Source: Vigna angularis
Lineage: Eukaryota; Streptophyta; Magnoliopsida; Fabales; Fabaceae
DNA: 64,000 nt
NCBI RefSeq assembly: GCF_016808095.1
Contig: NC_068974.1
Coordinates: 25,528,825 to 25,592,824, forward strand
Direction of reading: 5' to 3'
This document shows, in pieces, positions 1 to 11,640 of the stretch (position 1 is the stretch's first letter; each line of letters starts with the position of its first letter). The translations under genes were made by a program, and so were the position numbers. A model generated the notes under the pieces. The model saw only the letters and a program-made list of their open reading frames with translations, had not been told where the DNA came from and did no database searches.

Positions 1-1198
1 AAAACATTTAATCAGCTAGTGTTGTTTTTGTGAGTTTTGAATTGAAGATTTGAAGCTTCTCACACTTCAAGCCAACAAATTCATCGGAAGAAAAAAAGAA
101 TCAAACTGGTATTGTTTAAAACTTCCAGAAAACAATATTTTTGACAAACAATAGTGTTTTTAGACATTAAGCCGATGTTCACTTGAATAGATTTGGACGA
201 GAGTGATTTAATAAATTTGAGAGGATTTGAAGGTAAATCTTTTGTTGTTTATTTGAGTGGATTTTAGAAGTAAATGAGTGTGGATTTGGAAATAATTTTT
301 TTTAATTTGTCACATCAATCAAATTTTACACTAATTCTTATAAACTTTATTTCTAAATCTACTCTCACTTACCTCCAAAATTCACTCAAATAAACAAGAA
401 AATATTTACTTTTGATTTTTCTCAAATCCATTCGGTCAATTTTCCTCGAATCTATTTAAGTTAACAAAACACAACATGCACATGATATAGGGAGGGAATC
501 ACTGAGCTCTGGAGTCAACAAAGGTATGCTGAGTTTATATTATCCAAATCCAAAATGATGCTTCTGAGATGTTCGCAGTATACAAATATCAGCCAGCACA
601 CACACATTTAACACAAGAACCACAACTAAGGCAGGTTAGACCTAAATGTACCTTTTAATAGTAGTACCACACACACAAAAGGCCAAAAACCATTATTCAT
701 TCATACATAAACTTTTCTGTGTCCTTTAGTTTTGAGAATATTTCTAAAATGTGCTTATATGAAAAAGTTAGGAACTCAATATTCACACAACATTTATCTA
801 TAAATTTTAATTCCATAAAAGAGTTTCAGAATTTTCTGAATTCTCTATATGATATTTGTGTGACACCGGCGGCAAAAGGAAAAAGGAAAGAAGAAAAACC
901 ATAACAAGACATTTTCAATTCTGTCTTTCTTGGAGGGCATAGAGTTGCCATTATTTTTTGAATCACAATGATCATAATTCCAACAATTTTTAAAGCAAAA
1001 ACTGCATCAAACCCCACAAGTTGCCATGGTTAAAAGAACCAACCCGTTCAAAGTTTAACTACATTATTTAAAGTAAAAAATATATATTAAACACTAAAAA
1101 ACAACAGGAAACGAGGAAACATTGCAAGTTGTTCTGTTTTCACATTGCATGTGCATTCGTTTGTGAAACACCTCTTTCTCCTTCTCTCACGGTTCCAT
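1..1198. other. Upstream non-coding DNA of the TBL gene
   Basis: I see no convincing gene here. The stretch holds an old foldback repeat (about 173-473) and the distal promoter of the TBL gene. The short open frames at about 719-1017 show no recognisable domain and are AT-rich, so I treat them as chance. Confidence 0.6.
173..473. repeat. Diverged foldback (MITE-like) repeat
   Basis: The left end, with a TTGAATAGATTTGGA core, is the inverted counterpart of the right end near 440-470 (TCGAATCTATTTAAG). Internal pieces also pair: TTTATTTGAGTGGATTTT near 245 faces ATTCACTCAAATAAAC near 380. The element at 13257-13521 has the same layout and similar internal words, so this looks like an older, more diverged member of that Tourist-like family. 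No clean target duplication could be set. Confidence 0.55.
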
Positions 1199-1206
1199 TA
1201 TATAAG
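1199..1206 (+). promoter_or_regulatory. TATA box of the TBL gene
   Basis: A TATATAAG motif sits about 80 bases before the chosen ATG at 1283, at a plausible distance for transcription starting near 1230. This is motif-based inference only. Confidence 0.5.
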
Positions 1207-1282
1207 ACCTTGATTTGGGGGCAAGTTTCTATTGACTCCTCGTCCTTTCAAAGAATCACGGGGAGGGTTCAGAACCCGAGAA

Positions 1283-4268
1283 ATGGGTCTGTCATTGGTA
1301 CATGCTCTGTTCTTAACTCTGTTTCTCCTCTGCCTCAAAACAAAAGCAGAGGACTCTAGTCCAACCAGAAAGCTCGCAGGAGCATGCAACTTGTTCAGAG
1401 GGAAATGGGTCTACGATGCTTCATACCCTCTCTATGACCCTTCTTCTTGTCCCTTCGTAGATCCACAGTTCAATTGCCAAAAGCATGGTCGCTCTGATCA
1501 ACTCTACCAGAAATATAGGTGGACGCCATTTTCTTGTCCCTTGCCAAGGTACCACCTTTCTTTCTCTCATTATTCATTGAACAAAATCTTAGCATTTTTT
1601 CGCTTGTTTTTCAATCCTCTGTTTTTGAGATAAAACTTGAGAAGACAACACAAGATGTAAGAAAATGTATCTAGATTTTGTTTTTAATTGTTGTAGTCTT
1701 TTTATATGCATTGTCCTTGTCATGTTATGGTCCTAGGTTAAGTGGGGTAGTGAAATTTTTGTTGTGCAGGTTCAATGGATTGGACTTTTTGCAGAGATAC
1801 AGAGGGAAGAAGATTATGTTTGTTGGTGACTCCTTGAGCTTGAACCAGTTCAATTCATTGGCATGTATGATTCATGCTTGGGTGCCAAAATCTAGGAGCA
1901 CTTTCAGTCAAAGGGATGCTCTTTCCAAAGTGACATTTGAGGTTGGTTATTTCATTCTTGTGCTTTACTTTATTTATTTTTCTGGCGCAGTGATTTGAAA
2001 GTTTGAATTTTTTGGTGGTAATGTTTGTTTTGTGTGTGACTTCCCTCTCTTTGCTTTCCTCCAAAGTTCAAAACTTTTCTGAGCCATTTCCATTTTTGAA
2101 CTGAAATTCTGCAACCCTCAAATCTGATCTTATTTGGGTATTTGAATTCAGAACTTGGTGTGGTGCATGTGCATATTTTTAGCAGCTGTGTGACACTGTG
2201 CAGTGAGGTGAGAGAAGTAAAGGTGAGATGTGATTGGTGGGAAGGCTTTGCTTTTTGCTGGGGACAATTCTGATTGTTTATTTAAGAGATAATAAATGTT
2301 TGTGTCTTAATATATTTTACTAAAAATACTTCTTTTCACTCTCTCTCTCTCTCTCTCAAATTCAAACAACTTAGAAAATAAAAAATTAAAAACTATTATG
2401 TTTGTTTCTGGATTTTTACTGTTATACGTGGAGTTTCATTTTCCACATATTCATTTGGTTTAGTAGAAAAGGGAAACTTTTTTACCTCACATTCAAAACC
2501 AAGAAAAGTTACCTTTTTTTTCTCCTCTTACCCAGAAAACCTCAATTTTTATTACTTCCATAAAATTATCAAATTGTTTGATAAAGTTTTAAAATTATTA
2601 AACTTTAAATGATTATAAATTTCACATTTTTTTTTTCATTTCAATGAAGAGTTTTGAAGCATCTACTATGAAAATCCAGTTGCTTTACGTAGAAATTTTG
2701 TCTAACAATTGCTTCAATTAGTAATGATTGATGTTGAAGATTTAATTTTGCCTCTTTATCGGATTGTAGCATTGAACATCATTGGCTGTAACTGAATTAT
2801 GAGTAAGACAGCGTCCGACACCATTATTCAACAAAACCGTTTTTATAGCTTTCTGCAAATCAAATGAATAATAATTTGATATCTGCACTTTTTTTCCAAC
2901 CACAAAATCTTATTCTATGATCCATTATGTTTGTTTATCATATAAGCTTCCATTATGCTATTACGTATACAACAGATATAATTATTCATAATTGCGTGTG
3001 GGTTAATGGGTTTAAAGAAAAAAACAGTTGAATCACAATGTTAAGAAGCATATTTGCTTTGAGAACTCTGCAATTTAGAAGTTTTTTCATTTGAAAAAAA
3101 AATGTTTTTTCAACAATTTTTTTAATAATTTTTTACAACACTTATACGATAGTTTGTGGTGATTAGTTTGATTGATCGTTTAAAATATATATATATATTA
3201 ATAAAATAATGATACATAATTTATTATAAAAAATTATTAAGAAAAATTGTTAACGTATCATGATAAAAATAAATAAATTTTTTATTATAAATCAGAAAGT
3301 TGTGATTTTTTTCAGGACTATGGCCTTGAGATATACTTGTACAGAACAGCATATTTAGTGGATCTTGACCGTGAGAAAGTGGGACGAGTTTTGAAACTAG
3401 ACTCTATCAAGAACGGTGACTCGTGGATGGGGATGGACGCGCTGATCTTCAACACGTGGCACTGGTGGACCCACACCGGAAGCTCACAACCGTACGATGA
3501 TTCTCTCAGTACAGTTTTCCAATTTGAATGGTTAATGAGTGACAGTGATTTGTAAATATTGATGACAGGTGGGACTATGTTGAGGTGGATAATAGGTTGT
3601 TCAAAGACATGAACCGTTTTGTTGCATACTATAAAGGCCTAACAACTTGGGCTAAGTGGATTGAAAGAAACGTCAATCCATCACAAACCAAGGTCTTCTT
3701 CTTGGGAATTTCTCCTGTGCATTACCAGTAAGTTCTCACCAATGTATAAGATAAAAGATCTATAAATTTATTATTTTAAAATTTTAAATTAGAAGTAATA
3801 CGATCCCTTACGAGGTTTTATTGTTAAATATTTTGAATGAAGACCAAAATTATGTTTAGTCCATGAGTTTATGGTGAATTAAATAAGTGATCAGTATGCA
3901 TGGGCTTAATATATAGTACGTAAATTGAATGAGAATGTAAAGTGGAAGTTTTGAATTAGTGATGTAATGTGGTGATTAGGGGGAGAGATTGGAATGAACC
4001 GGCAAAGTCATGTATGAGTGAAAGAGAACCATTCTTTGGACTGAAGTACCCTGCAGGAACACCGATGGCTTGGGTGGTGGTGAACAAAGTTTTGAAGAGG
4101 ATAAAAAAACCTGTGTATTTCTTGGATGTGACCACACTCTCACAGTACAGAAAAGATGCACACCCTGAAGTCTATAGTGGAGTTATGGCAGTAGATTGCA
4201 GCCACTGGTGTCTTCCAGGGCTTCCTGACACTTGGAATGAACTTCTCACTGCAGTTCTTTCTGCTTGA
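1283..4268 (+). CDS. TBL: Trichome birefringence-like (TBL/PMR5) polysaccharide O-acetyltransferase
   Basis: Five exons were set by splice signals and frame: 1283-1548, 1770-1941, 3316-3491, 3569-3727 and 3980-4268, giving 353 residues. Residues 1-22 form a signal peptide or anchor. A Cys-rich PMR5N/TBL domain (about 34-89) holds [15 protein letters not shown] and [11 protein letters not shown]. The GDS motif is at 108-110 (FVGDSLSLN), and the DxxH motif is D330-C-S-H333, followed by [11 protein letters not shown]. These are the catalytic Ser and Asp-His signatures of the family, which acetylates xylan, pectin or other wall polymers in the Golgi. Length and motif spacing fit an active member, and the wording resembles the Arabidopsis TBL37-43 group (TBL38 by memory). 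The ATG at 1283 is preferred because the hydrophobic signal peptide begins there. Intron 2 is long (1942-3315) and AT-rich. The acceptor polymer cannot be told from sequence. Confidence 0.93.
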
Positions 4269-4378
4269 AAACAAACACATATAACTTTGTTTACTAGCTC
4301 CAACTTCTTAGAGGAAAACCAATTGTTTTCGACTTTAGGAGATTTTTATTTCGCATTTTGCTTCTCTTGTAATTCTTC

Positions 4379-4384
4379 AATAAA
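4379..4384 (+). terminator. Poly(A) signal of the TBL gene
   Basis: AATAAA lies 111 bases after the stop codon, in a T-rich 3' untranslated region. Position and motif are typical for plant 3' ends. Confidence 0.5.
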
Positions 4385-4509
4385 AGGGCTTTATGCTCCT
4401 AATTGTAAATGTAGATCAATGTGGCAGAAATTTGCCTTCAATTGTACCAAATACCATTCTCAATTTGAAACTCATTGTGGAAACATGTGTCACTCGTTGT
4501 AAAGTTGTT

Positions 4510-6090
4510 GATCGATCCCCTTTTCTAAAGTAACAAAAAATTATGTAATGTGGATTTTTCAGATGAAAATTGTACCCTTTTAAAAATTTTAAGTTCTGTA
4601 TATGAATTTGATGTATTTTAATAGTTTATATGCTTATATATTATATGCTTTTAAAATAAACTAAAACACAATTAAGTAAACTTTAAATCTAATTTAATAT
4701 AATAAAATAAGTTTGTAAAGTGATATTAAATAATGGACTTTGCCTTAGTTTACATAAAATTTTCTACAAGCAAATCACATAAAAGGTGCATGATTAGAGT
4801 TTGCAGTGTTTCTCAAACTCAATTGATGGAGAAACCCAACTTAAAGTGTAATTCAAAGGAGACTTCTTCCTGCACCCCATGTTATTATTCTTCCTACACC
4901 CCTGAAGTTTTCATTCTTTTCCATATTACCCCAAAGAAAGTTTTGCACCGAAATGGGCACTTCGGTTTGATGACCCGAATCCGGGAATATGTACCGAATT
5001 AATAAATTCGGGAAATTTGGGAAACAGAACATGCAATTCACCAAATTCAAGATAAATGGTCTGATAAATTGGGGTCCCAAAGAGAAAATTTTCCATGGCA
5101 AGAATCCTAAGACGAGGAGGATGACACCGAGGGTATCAAGTTGTAGTGGTGAAGAGAGAGAAGGAAAGGCGCATCAGGCTTCAAATTTTTCAGAGGGAGT
5201 AAATGGGGAGAGAAAAAACGTGGATGGAGGAAGAAACACCTAATTCAAATTACACCTCAATGGTGCAAGTGTGTATTGTGGCCTTCAAACTTTTTCACAA
5301 TTTCCACTTAAATTTGTGGATCCAAGCCATAACACATTCACAAATCTACTTTTTCATTTCCTCACATGACGATACTAGACAAAAAAGAAGGTTAATTGAA
5401 ACATTTGCACTGTATTAAAATTTAAAATTTAAGAATATATATATACAAATATTTATTACTATTAAATTTATATGCAGAATTAATATTTTCGATTGTTATT
5501 TAACTTTTTAAGAAAAAGTGTTAGTTTTATAATTTATTGATTTCTTAGTTGTAGTTATTATGGACTTTTCACGGTGATGAATATAGTTAATTTTGATATA
5601 ACTTTTTCTATTTACATAGGGATGATAACGGGTCGAGTCGAGCACGGATAATGTATACCCGCAACTCGATCCGAAAAACAAAATCCACCCACTTTGATCA
5701 AGGAATCAATGTGAGACTTTCTTTATGTCCATTTTTTTTCTCTCCTTCATAATTTTATCCTTCATAATATGTATATAAAATATAACATAAATTAGATAAG
5801 CAATAATGGTTTCTAAACTTTTACAAATTGTTTCTTTGTGATTGTAATTTGTAATTGTTTTGTGAGTGTGAACTGTTTATCTTGATTTGAGATAAACGAC
5901 TGAATGTAGGATTGGTAAGATCCGAACCAGGATAAAATCATCTGTGCAAATTTCTCTCAACCTTACTCTCTTTATTTGTTATTATTATTTTCTTGGTAAG
6001 TTTAATTGAGTAGAAATTAAAAAGCACACGTTCGTATTAAAAACCCTCTTGGTTTGTTATTCTACGCTAATCATTCTGTTGCAGCCGCTC
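4510..6090. other. AT-rich intergenic DNA with repeat fragments
   Basis: I found no gene. The part at about 4860-5110 has wording (TTCTTCCTGCACCCC) related to the ends of the foldback element at 19783-20600 and looks like a repeat fragment. A GATAACGGGTCGAGTCGAG stretch near 5625 resembles the end of a hAT-type non-autonomous element, but no partner end was found. The 5880-6090 part may be the decayed LTR belonging to the Copia remnant that follows. Confidence 0.45.
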
Positions 6091-6097
6091 TGACAAA

Positions 6098-6109
6098 TGG
6101 CATCAGAGC
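6098..6109 (+). other. Retrotransposon primer-binding site (initiator tRNA-Met type)
   Basis: TGGCATCAGAGC differs by one base from the TGGTATCAGAGC primer-binding site complementary to the 3' end of plant initiator tRNA-Met. It sits just ahead of the gag remnant, where such a site belongs. Confidence 0.7.
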
Positions 6110-6150
6110 TCGATTTGATAGTTATTCAAATGGCATGATCATATCAAACT

Positions 6151-7582
6151 TTTGCAGAGGATGATTCTATCAATAGACCACCCCTATTCACAGGTGAAAA
6201 TTATGCATTCTGGAAGGTAAGAATGCAAATTTTTATTGAGTCTATTGATTGTGATATTTGGGAAGTTATTGCATTTGGTCCGTCTGTTCCTACTGACAAT
6301 ATGTAGGAACCAAAGCCCCGTGTTAAGTGGACTGCTGAAAAAAAGAAAAGGTTTCAAAATGATGTGAAAGCTCGAAACATTATTTCATCTACTTTAACCG
6401 TTGACGAGTTTTACAGGATCTCTGTTTGTAAGAACGCTCAAGAGATGTGGAAAGTGCTGAGAGTGACCCACGAAGGTAGAAATGACGTAAAGAGAGCGAG
6501 AAAGAATACCTTAATCCAAGAATACGAAATGTTCAGGATGAAGCAAGGAGAAACAATCTCAGACGTTCAGAAACGCTTCACCAACATCGTTAACCATCTC
6601 ATTGTACTAGGTAAGTCTTTCAAAAATGATGAGCTTAACATAAAAATATTGAAATCTTTAGACAGGTCGTGGCAACCAAAAGTGACTACAATTTTCTGAG
6701 TCACAAAATCTCAACACAATGACTATGGCGAGATTATTTGGGAAATTGAGAGAGCATGAACTTGACCTTGGAAGACTAGATGAAGAAGAAGCAAAAACTA
6801 AGAAAAAAAGAACTCTAGCCTTAAAATCTGAGGTAGAAAGGAGCAAGAACAAAATAGAAGATGAAGACTCAGAAAATGAAGAAAATTTGAGACTCATGAT
6901 ACAAAGGCTCAACAGGTTCATGAAATCAAAAGACAAAGGAAGATTCAAATACGAAAAGAGAGAAAATCAAGGATCTTCCTTAAACTATAGATGTTATGGT
7001 TGTGGAGAAAGGGAGCACGTAAAAGCTGACTGCCCAAATCAAAATAAGGGTGAAGAAATAAAGAAAAGAAGTTCTTCAAGAAAAAGAAAGCCTACATTGC
7101 ATGGGACGATGACAACGAAACAATTTCTGACTTGAGCAATTCTGATGAAGAAGCAAACATTTGTTTAATGGCGGACGACGACACTGTTGAAAGCTAAGTA
7201 AGTACATCTAGCGATTTTGATAATTATAGTCAATATAGTGAAGATGAATTGCATGAAACTTTGCTGCTTTAATAGTAGAATCTGAAAAATTAGATAAAGC
7301 TCATAAGAAATTGAAAAAGGATTTCAAAAAATTAAAATTAAATTTTGAAAATATTTTTGAAGAAAATAAAAATTTAAAATTAAATTTTGAAAATATTTTT
7401 GAAGAAAATAAAAATTTAAAATTAAACTTTGAAAATATTTTTGTAGAAAATAAAGATTTATAAAATAAAATTTCCTATTTAGAAAAAGGAAAATTTGTTA
7501 GTAATGATGAATGTATATCTTACATAAATATGAATAAATTACAAAAAACAACTCATACTGAAAGTAGAAAAAATATAAAATA
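6151..7582 (+). pseudogene. Degenerate Ty1/Copia gag remnant
   Basis: Conceptual translation gives a Copia-type Gag. A DUF4219-like start (FTGENYAFWK near 6190) is followed by a UBN2/retrotran_gag region ending near 6697. A basic/acidic linker then leads to a CCHC zinc knuckle (CYGCGEREHVKADC, near 6990-7035, pattern CX2CX4HX4C). It is broken by an in-frame stop near 6304, a frame change near 6698 and several later stops. No protease, integrase or reverse transcriptase follows, so this is an internally truncated, dead element. Beyond the knuckle the coding texture continues as an acidic segment and a repeated coiled-coil segment before fading near 7580. Confidence 0.85.
7338..7463 (+). repeat. 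Three 42-bp tandem repeats in the gag remnant
   Basis: Copies begin at 7338, 7380 and 7422. The 42-bp unit is a multiple of three and encodes about LNFENIFEENKNLK per copy, so it extends a predicted coiled coil in frame. Copies differ at only a few positions, with a stop soon after the third. Confidence 0.9.
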
Positions 7583-7722
7583 ATAAACCTAACAACTCAT
7601 GTGAAGTTGAGTTAGGTTTAAAAGACAATTTCTAATACATCTCAACGATAAAATAATAAACCTAATAACTCGTGTGAAGTTGAATTAGGTTTAAAACTCA
7701 CTTTCTAATACATCTTAACGAA
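7574..7722. repeat. Two-copy 74-bp direct repeat
   Basis: The unit starting ATAAAATAATAAACCT occurs at 7574 and 7648. Each copy contains a short inverted pair (AACCTAA ... TTAGGTT) flanking a GTGAAGTTGA loop. It lies just beyond the gag remnant. Confidence 0.85.
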
Positions 7723-8400
7723 AACAAAATATAAAAAATCTTAAACGTGAAAATTTATTCCAAGAACCTAATTACAGGTGTTTAATATTTATAAAAACAA
7801 AAAATGCTAACTTATTTATTACTTTTGGATATTTTAATTTAAATGACAAGACAATCAATAAATATAAAATAATATCAACACGATACTTAAGTAAGAGATC
7901 AACATGACTTACTAGAATTATTATTATCATATTCTCCATTGTACTATCAAATTTTTAGAGAGAGTGGATTCACAAAACTATAACAGGAACTTTCTTCCTA
8001 TATTTTATCAAATTTCTTCCTGCATCCCATTATTATGAAATCAAATTAAATTAATTCCAAAAACATTTTTTCAAAATGAGAGTGGTGGATGTTGGTGAGT
8101 GTCTTCTGAAAAAATGTTTCCGAAATTGATTTAGTGAGTTCCGGAAAATAAAATATAAAATAATTAATTAAAGAGAAAAAATTGATGTCATGGATTTAAA
8201 CATTGTATGGGATTATTCTATAACAAATGTCTTCCTATCAACTATGACCGATATCAACAAAAAATAAATACAGAAGATATTGAAATAGGTTAAAATTCTG
8301 ACTAAGATTAAAAATAAAAATCTAAAGAAGGTTATAATAAAAAATAGTAAACCTTAATTTTGTATATGTGGGAAAGAAATGTCCTAGTAAATAGGAGACA
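7723..8400. other. Intergenic AT-rich DNA
   Basis: No gene is seen. The part at 7960-8110 again has TTTCTTCCTGCATCCC wording, like the fragments at 4870 and 19790, and is probably another scrap of that repeat family. Confidence 0.45.
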
Positions 8401-8414
8401 TTTCCCAATTTGCG

Positions 8415-8421
8415 ACGTGTC
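8415..8421 (+). promoter_or_regulatory. ABRE (ACGTGTC) upstream of the SBP65-like gene
   Basis: ACGTGTC matches the ACGTGKC abscisic-acid response core bound by ABI5-type bZIP factors. It lies about 230 bases before the start codon of a gene expected to be active in maturing seed, which strengthens an otherwise short match. Confidence 0.5.
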
Positions 8422-8544
8422 TGAAACCCAAAGCGGCTGAGGAAACAAACCATAACACCTGCTTCAGGTATACTAAGCATGTTACCGCAACACTCTCACA
8501 CGTTGTAATACCTACAAACCGTACGTTGTACCACTTGTCCCTTC

Positions 8545-8550
8545 CATGCA
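8545..8550 (+). promoter_or_regulatory. RY element (CATGCA) upstream of the SBP65-like gene
   Basis: CATGCA is the core of the RY motif bound by the seed B3 factors ABI3, FUS3 and LEC2. It stands about 95 bases before the ATG, and its pairing with an ABRE is typical of seed-maturation promoters. Confidence 0.5.
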
Positions 8551-8596
8551 AACCTCATCCACCACCACCTCTTCAAACCGACACCACCCTTCTTCT

Positions 8597-8602
8597 TATA
8601 AG
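8597..8602 (+). promoter_or_regulatory. TATA box of the SBP65-like gene
   Basis: TATAAG lies 47 bases before the start codon, implying a short leader of roughly 15-20 bases. Confidence 0.5.
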
Positions 8603-8643
8603 CAGCTCACTGGACTCCACAACCAAACCAAATTCAAAAAACA

Positions 8644-10153
8644 ATGGCATCTCAGCAAATGCCTCGCAGAGATCCCAGCAAGAAGGTGAAAGAGAGAGAT
8701 GATGACGTTGAGACATATGGAAAGAAGTCGTTTGGTGAGAAAGAGAGAGAGTTGGTTTCTGATAGAGCTAGGCCTAAGAATATAGTTAAAGAGAAAGAGG
8801 TTGAAGAAGGAAGAGAAAGTGGTGGTGGAAAGTATGAAAAGTTTGAAACGAGTTTAGGAGAAAAAGATAAACTCGAGGTAAGAACAAGAGTGGTGGAGGG
8901 AAAAGTGTGGAACGAAGAGGAGAAAATAAGAAACATTCCTCCAAGAGGAAAAGTAGAGGCAGAGAAAGGAAGAGCAATGGAAAAAACAACAGAGGAAGCT
9001 CAAAGAAGAAAGAAAGGTGAAACCAAAGAGGTAAAATTTAAAACTATTGCCTTTAATATGCTTTCTTTGTATGATAACTGTGCCTATATCACTTAGTACT
9101 TTCCAATGAAGAAAAAGTTACTATATAGTTTTGAATATTATCACCTGGTGATCATGGCTAGCTTTTTACATGCCATTATAAGCGAATTTTATTAACCTTC
9201 TTTTTTCAGATTGAAACATTCAAATATCTGTTTCTCACTTGAGTTTCTGTAGTGTTAGCCCTTCAACGGGGCATTTTAAAAGTGATAAAAGTTGCAGGGA
9301 AACAAAGCATCTTCATCTGTAACTTTAACCTTTTTGAGATTGTTGGTTTTGACAGGGTGATGGTGAGGAACAAGGAAGAGGAAGAGAACAAAATGAACAG
9401 CCTAGTCTTGAAGACATTTCCAAGTACAGAGGCCAAGTTCAAGAAAAAGCAATGAATGCAGTTGAAGCTGCTAAGGAGAAATATGAAAAAAAGAGAGCAA
9501 AACAAGCACAAACAGAAGCTTCCAAAGAGAGAAACAAGCAGGCAAAAGACTTCACAAGAGAGAAGGGTCGTCAAGAAGGAAATCTTGAAGGAGATAAAGT
9601 GGACAAAACTCGTGGAGGCATCAATGGTGAGAATGTTGGAGAGGAAGCAGTGGAAATTGGAAAGATTGCTTCTAAAGTGGCTGCAGATTTGAGGGATAGG
9701 GCTATAGTAACAGGTTGGAGTGCTGCTCAGTACTCTACTGAGATGACTGTGGAGGGAACCAAGGCTGCAACTACCATTGTTGAGGAAGCAGTTGAGTATT
9801 TGGGCCAGAAGGTTTATGAGCTTGCCGCTAAGTCAATGGATACTGCTACTGGTTTAGCTGCTGCTACTGGTGAGAATGCAAAGGAGTACACTGCAAGGAA
9901 GAAAGAGGAGGCAGAGAGAGCTTTGGAGGTCAAAAGAGAAACTCAGAATCAGGCAAACGAAACTGTGGCTGAGATTGGAGATAACATGGTGAAACCAGCA
10001 CATCAAAGTGAAGGAGGAGGAGGAGTGTTGAATTCCATAGGTGAAACCATAGCAGAAATAGCAGAAACTACTAGAATAATGGTATCAGGAGAGGGAAAAG
10101 AGGAAAAACCAAAATCACCTCAATATGAACATGCAGACATGAAACTTCATTAG
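8644..10153 (+). CDS. SBP65: SBP65-like seed biotin-containing / LEA protein
   Basis: Two exons (8644-9030 and 9356-10153, phase-0 intron) give 394 residues. The protein is highly charged and lacks signal peptide or membrane segments. The first 129 residues are Lys/Glu/Arg-rich. The middle has EDISKYR followed by an Ala/Lys/Glu helical LEA-like stretch. The second half carries the SBP65 core (SKVAADLRDRA, VTGWSAAQYST, YELAAKS, EYTARKKEEAERA) and the conserved near-C-terminal IGETIAEIAETT. The family, described from pea, accumulates in maturing legume seeds, is thought to sequester biotin through an atypical biotinylated lysine, and has LEA features. The ABRE, RY and TATA motifs upstream fit late-embryogenesis expression. 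By remembered alignment the segment around the biotinylated lysine is shortened (GGKYEKFETS...), so biotinylation is uncertain. Transport and storage roles are family inference. Confidence 0.9.
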
Positions 10154-10181
10154 TGACTTTGAGTTGCATGGATATGTTCAT

Positions 10182-10187
10182 AATAAA
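10182..10187 (+). terminator. Poly(A) signal of the SBP65-like gene
   Basis: AATAAA lies 29 bases after the stop codon; further AAATAA words follow. The position is plausible for a compact seed-protein 3' end. Confidence 0.45.
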
Positions 10188-10199
10188 GTTGGATTAGGG

Positions 10200-11640
10200 A
10201 AGATAATCCATCAAGAAATTAAAATCAATATGTATACTTTTTAAATAAAGTTGGTTGTATATGAATATCTATCATGCAGTAATACTTGTCTAAAAGTTCC
10301 ACGTTTTGTGGAGTTGTAAATAAATAAGAATGTCTTTTTGTGATTCTATATAGCAGTAATAATGCATGTGATCTTGCACTGTTTATGTATATTATCTATA
10401 TATCTATCTACTTATGTAATGTCATACTCATTAATTATTTAGAATCTTTTTGGATTATTAAATCTCATTAAGTATTTGGAATACATTCCTGAATTGTTAA
10501 ATATATTAATTTAATCTGAAAAATGCTTTTTGTTTTTAGATAATGTAGAAATATTAAACTGTTTGAGTCAGAAAACATTGTCTATGAAGCTGCACATAAA
10601 GGAGAAAAAGGGTATTATATCATTAGGGTTGAATGACAGAAGAAGAAAAATGTGTTAACAGAGGAAGAGTAAAGCTGATTACTGCAAAAACCTTCTTTAA
10701 TTTTTTGTTTATTTTTTATTAAAGTTGGTATGATTCTTCGTTATTTTTATTACACACAATTCACACCTTCATTGAAGATCTCATTCATTGGATATCTCAT
10801 TCACGGTCAAAACATTCTATTTTCAAATTAAATAACAAATATATATGCGTGATGTTGTTCAATTATCAAATTTAAAATTTTACATTAATCATTTATTATT
10901 TTATTAAATGCTTTAGATTACATGTAAGTAAAGTAAAATATCATAATTGATGAACAATACTGTAGTTGAAAACAAAATAAGACCGTTATGCAGGTTCTAA
11001 ATATGATTTAATGTAGCTGTGAATCCACATATAATTCTTGGTCAGTGTAGGAAATACTTTTATGATATTATCATTGTCCTTCTCTGTAAATGTTGGGATG
11101 GATTTTACTATGATATGTTAACAAGGTTCGTATATTTGAAACTACAAATCACGAACTTTCGTATAAACAAGGTTCGTATGGTATATTCGGACAACAAGCA
11201 AGCAAGAAAACTTCAACAGATGGAAAATTTAGTTTTTTCAGCACTTCTACAAGACTTAATCAAGTATCGATTTTTTATTTTTAAATATTTTTAATTGAAT
11301 ATTTATTATTTTTTTTAATGTATAAAGTTTTTAAACTTTTTATATTTTTCAAGTTTTTGTTGTGTAATTTTTTTAATTAATTTGATGTTTAATTATTTTA
11401 TTCATTAAATGGTATGATTATTATCTTATTAACTATTTTTAATAAAAATTATCTTTTAGTTTTATTAATTGCAATATTATTAAATAAACAACAAAACTAA
11501 AAAGTATAAAAAAGTTGAGTAATGAATACAGCCGTGAGAACTGAATTTAAAATATCAAAATTTATCTTGTCTTACCCTAATAACAATATGTTCTCTCTCT
11601 AATTTCAATGCTTTAAGAAGCATACTGTGTTGTTAAATTT
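10200..11640. other. AT-rich intergenic DNA
   Basis: I see no gene. Short open frames near 11019-11294 have no recognisable domain and are bounded by AT-rich sequence. Confidence 0.55.

Noticed and set aside
5620..5690. hAT-like end (GATAACGGGTCGAGTCGAG)
   Set aside because: No matching opposite end or duplication was found, so an element cannot be supported.
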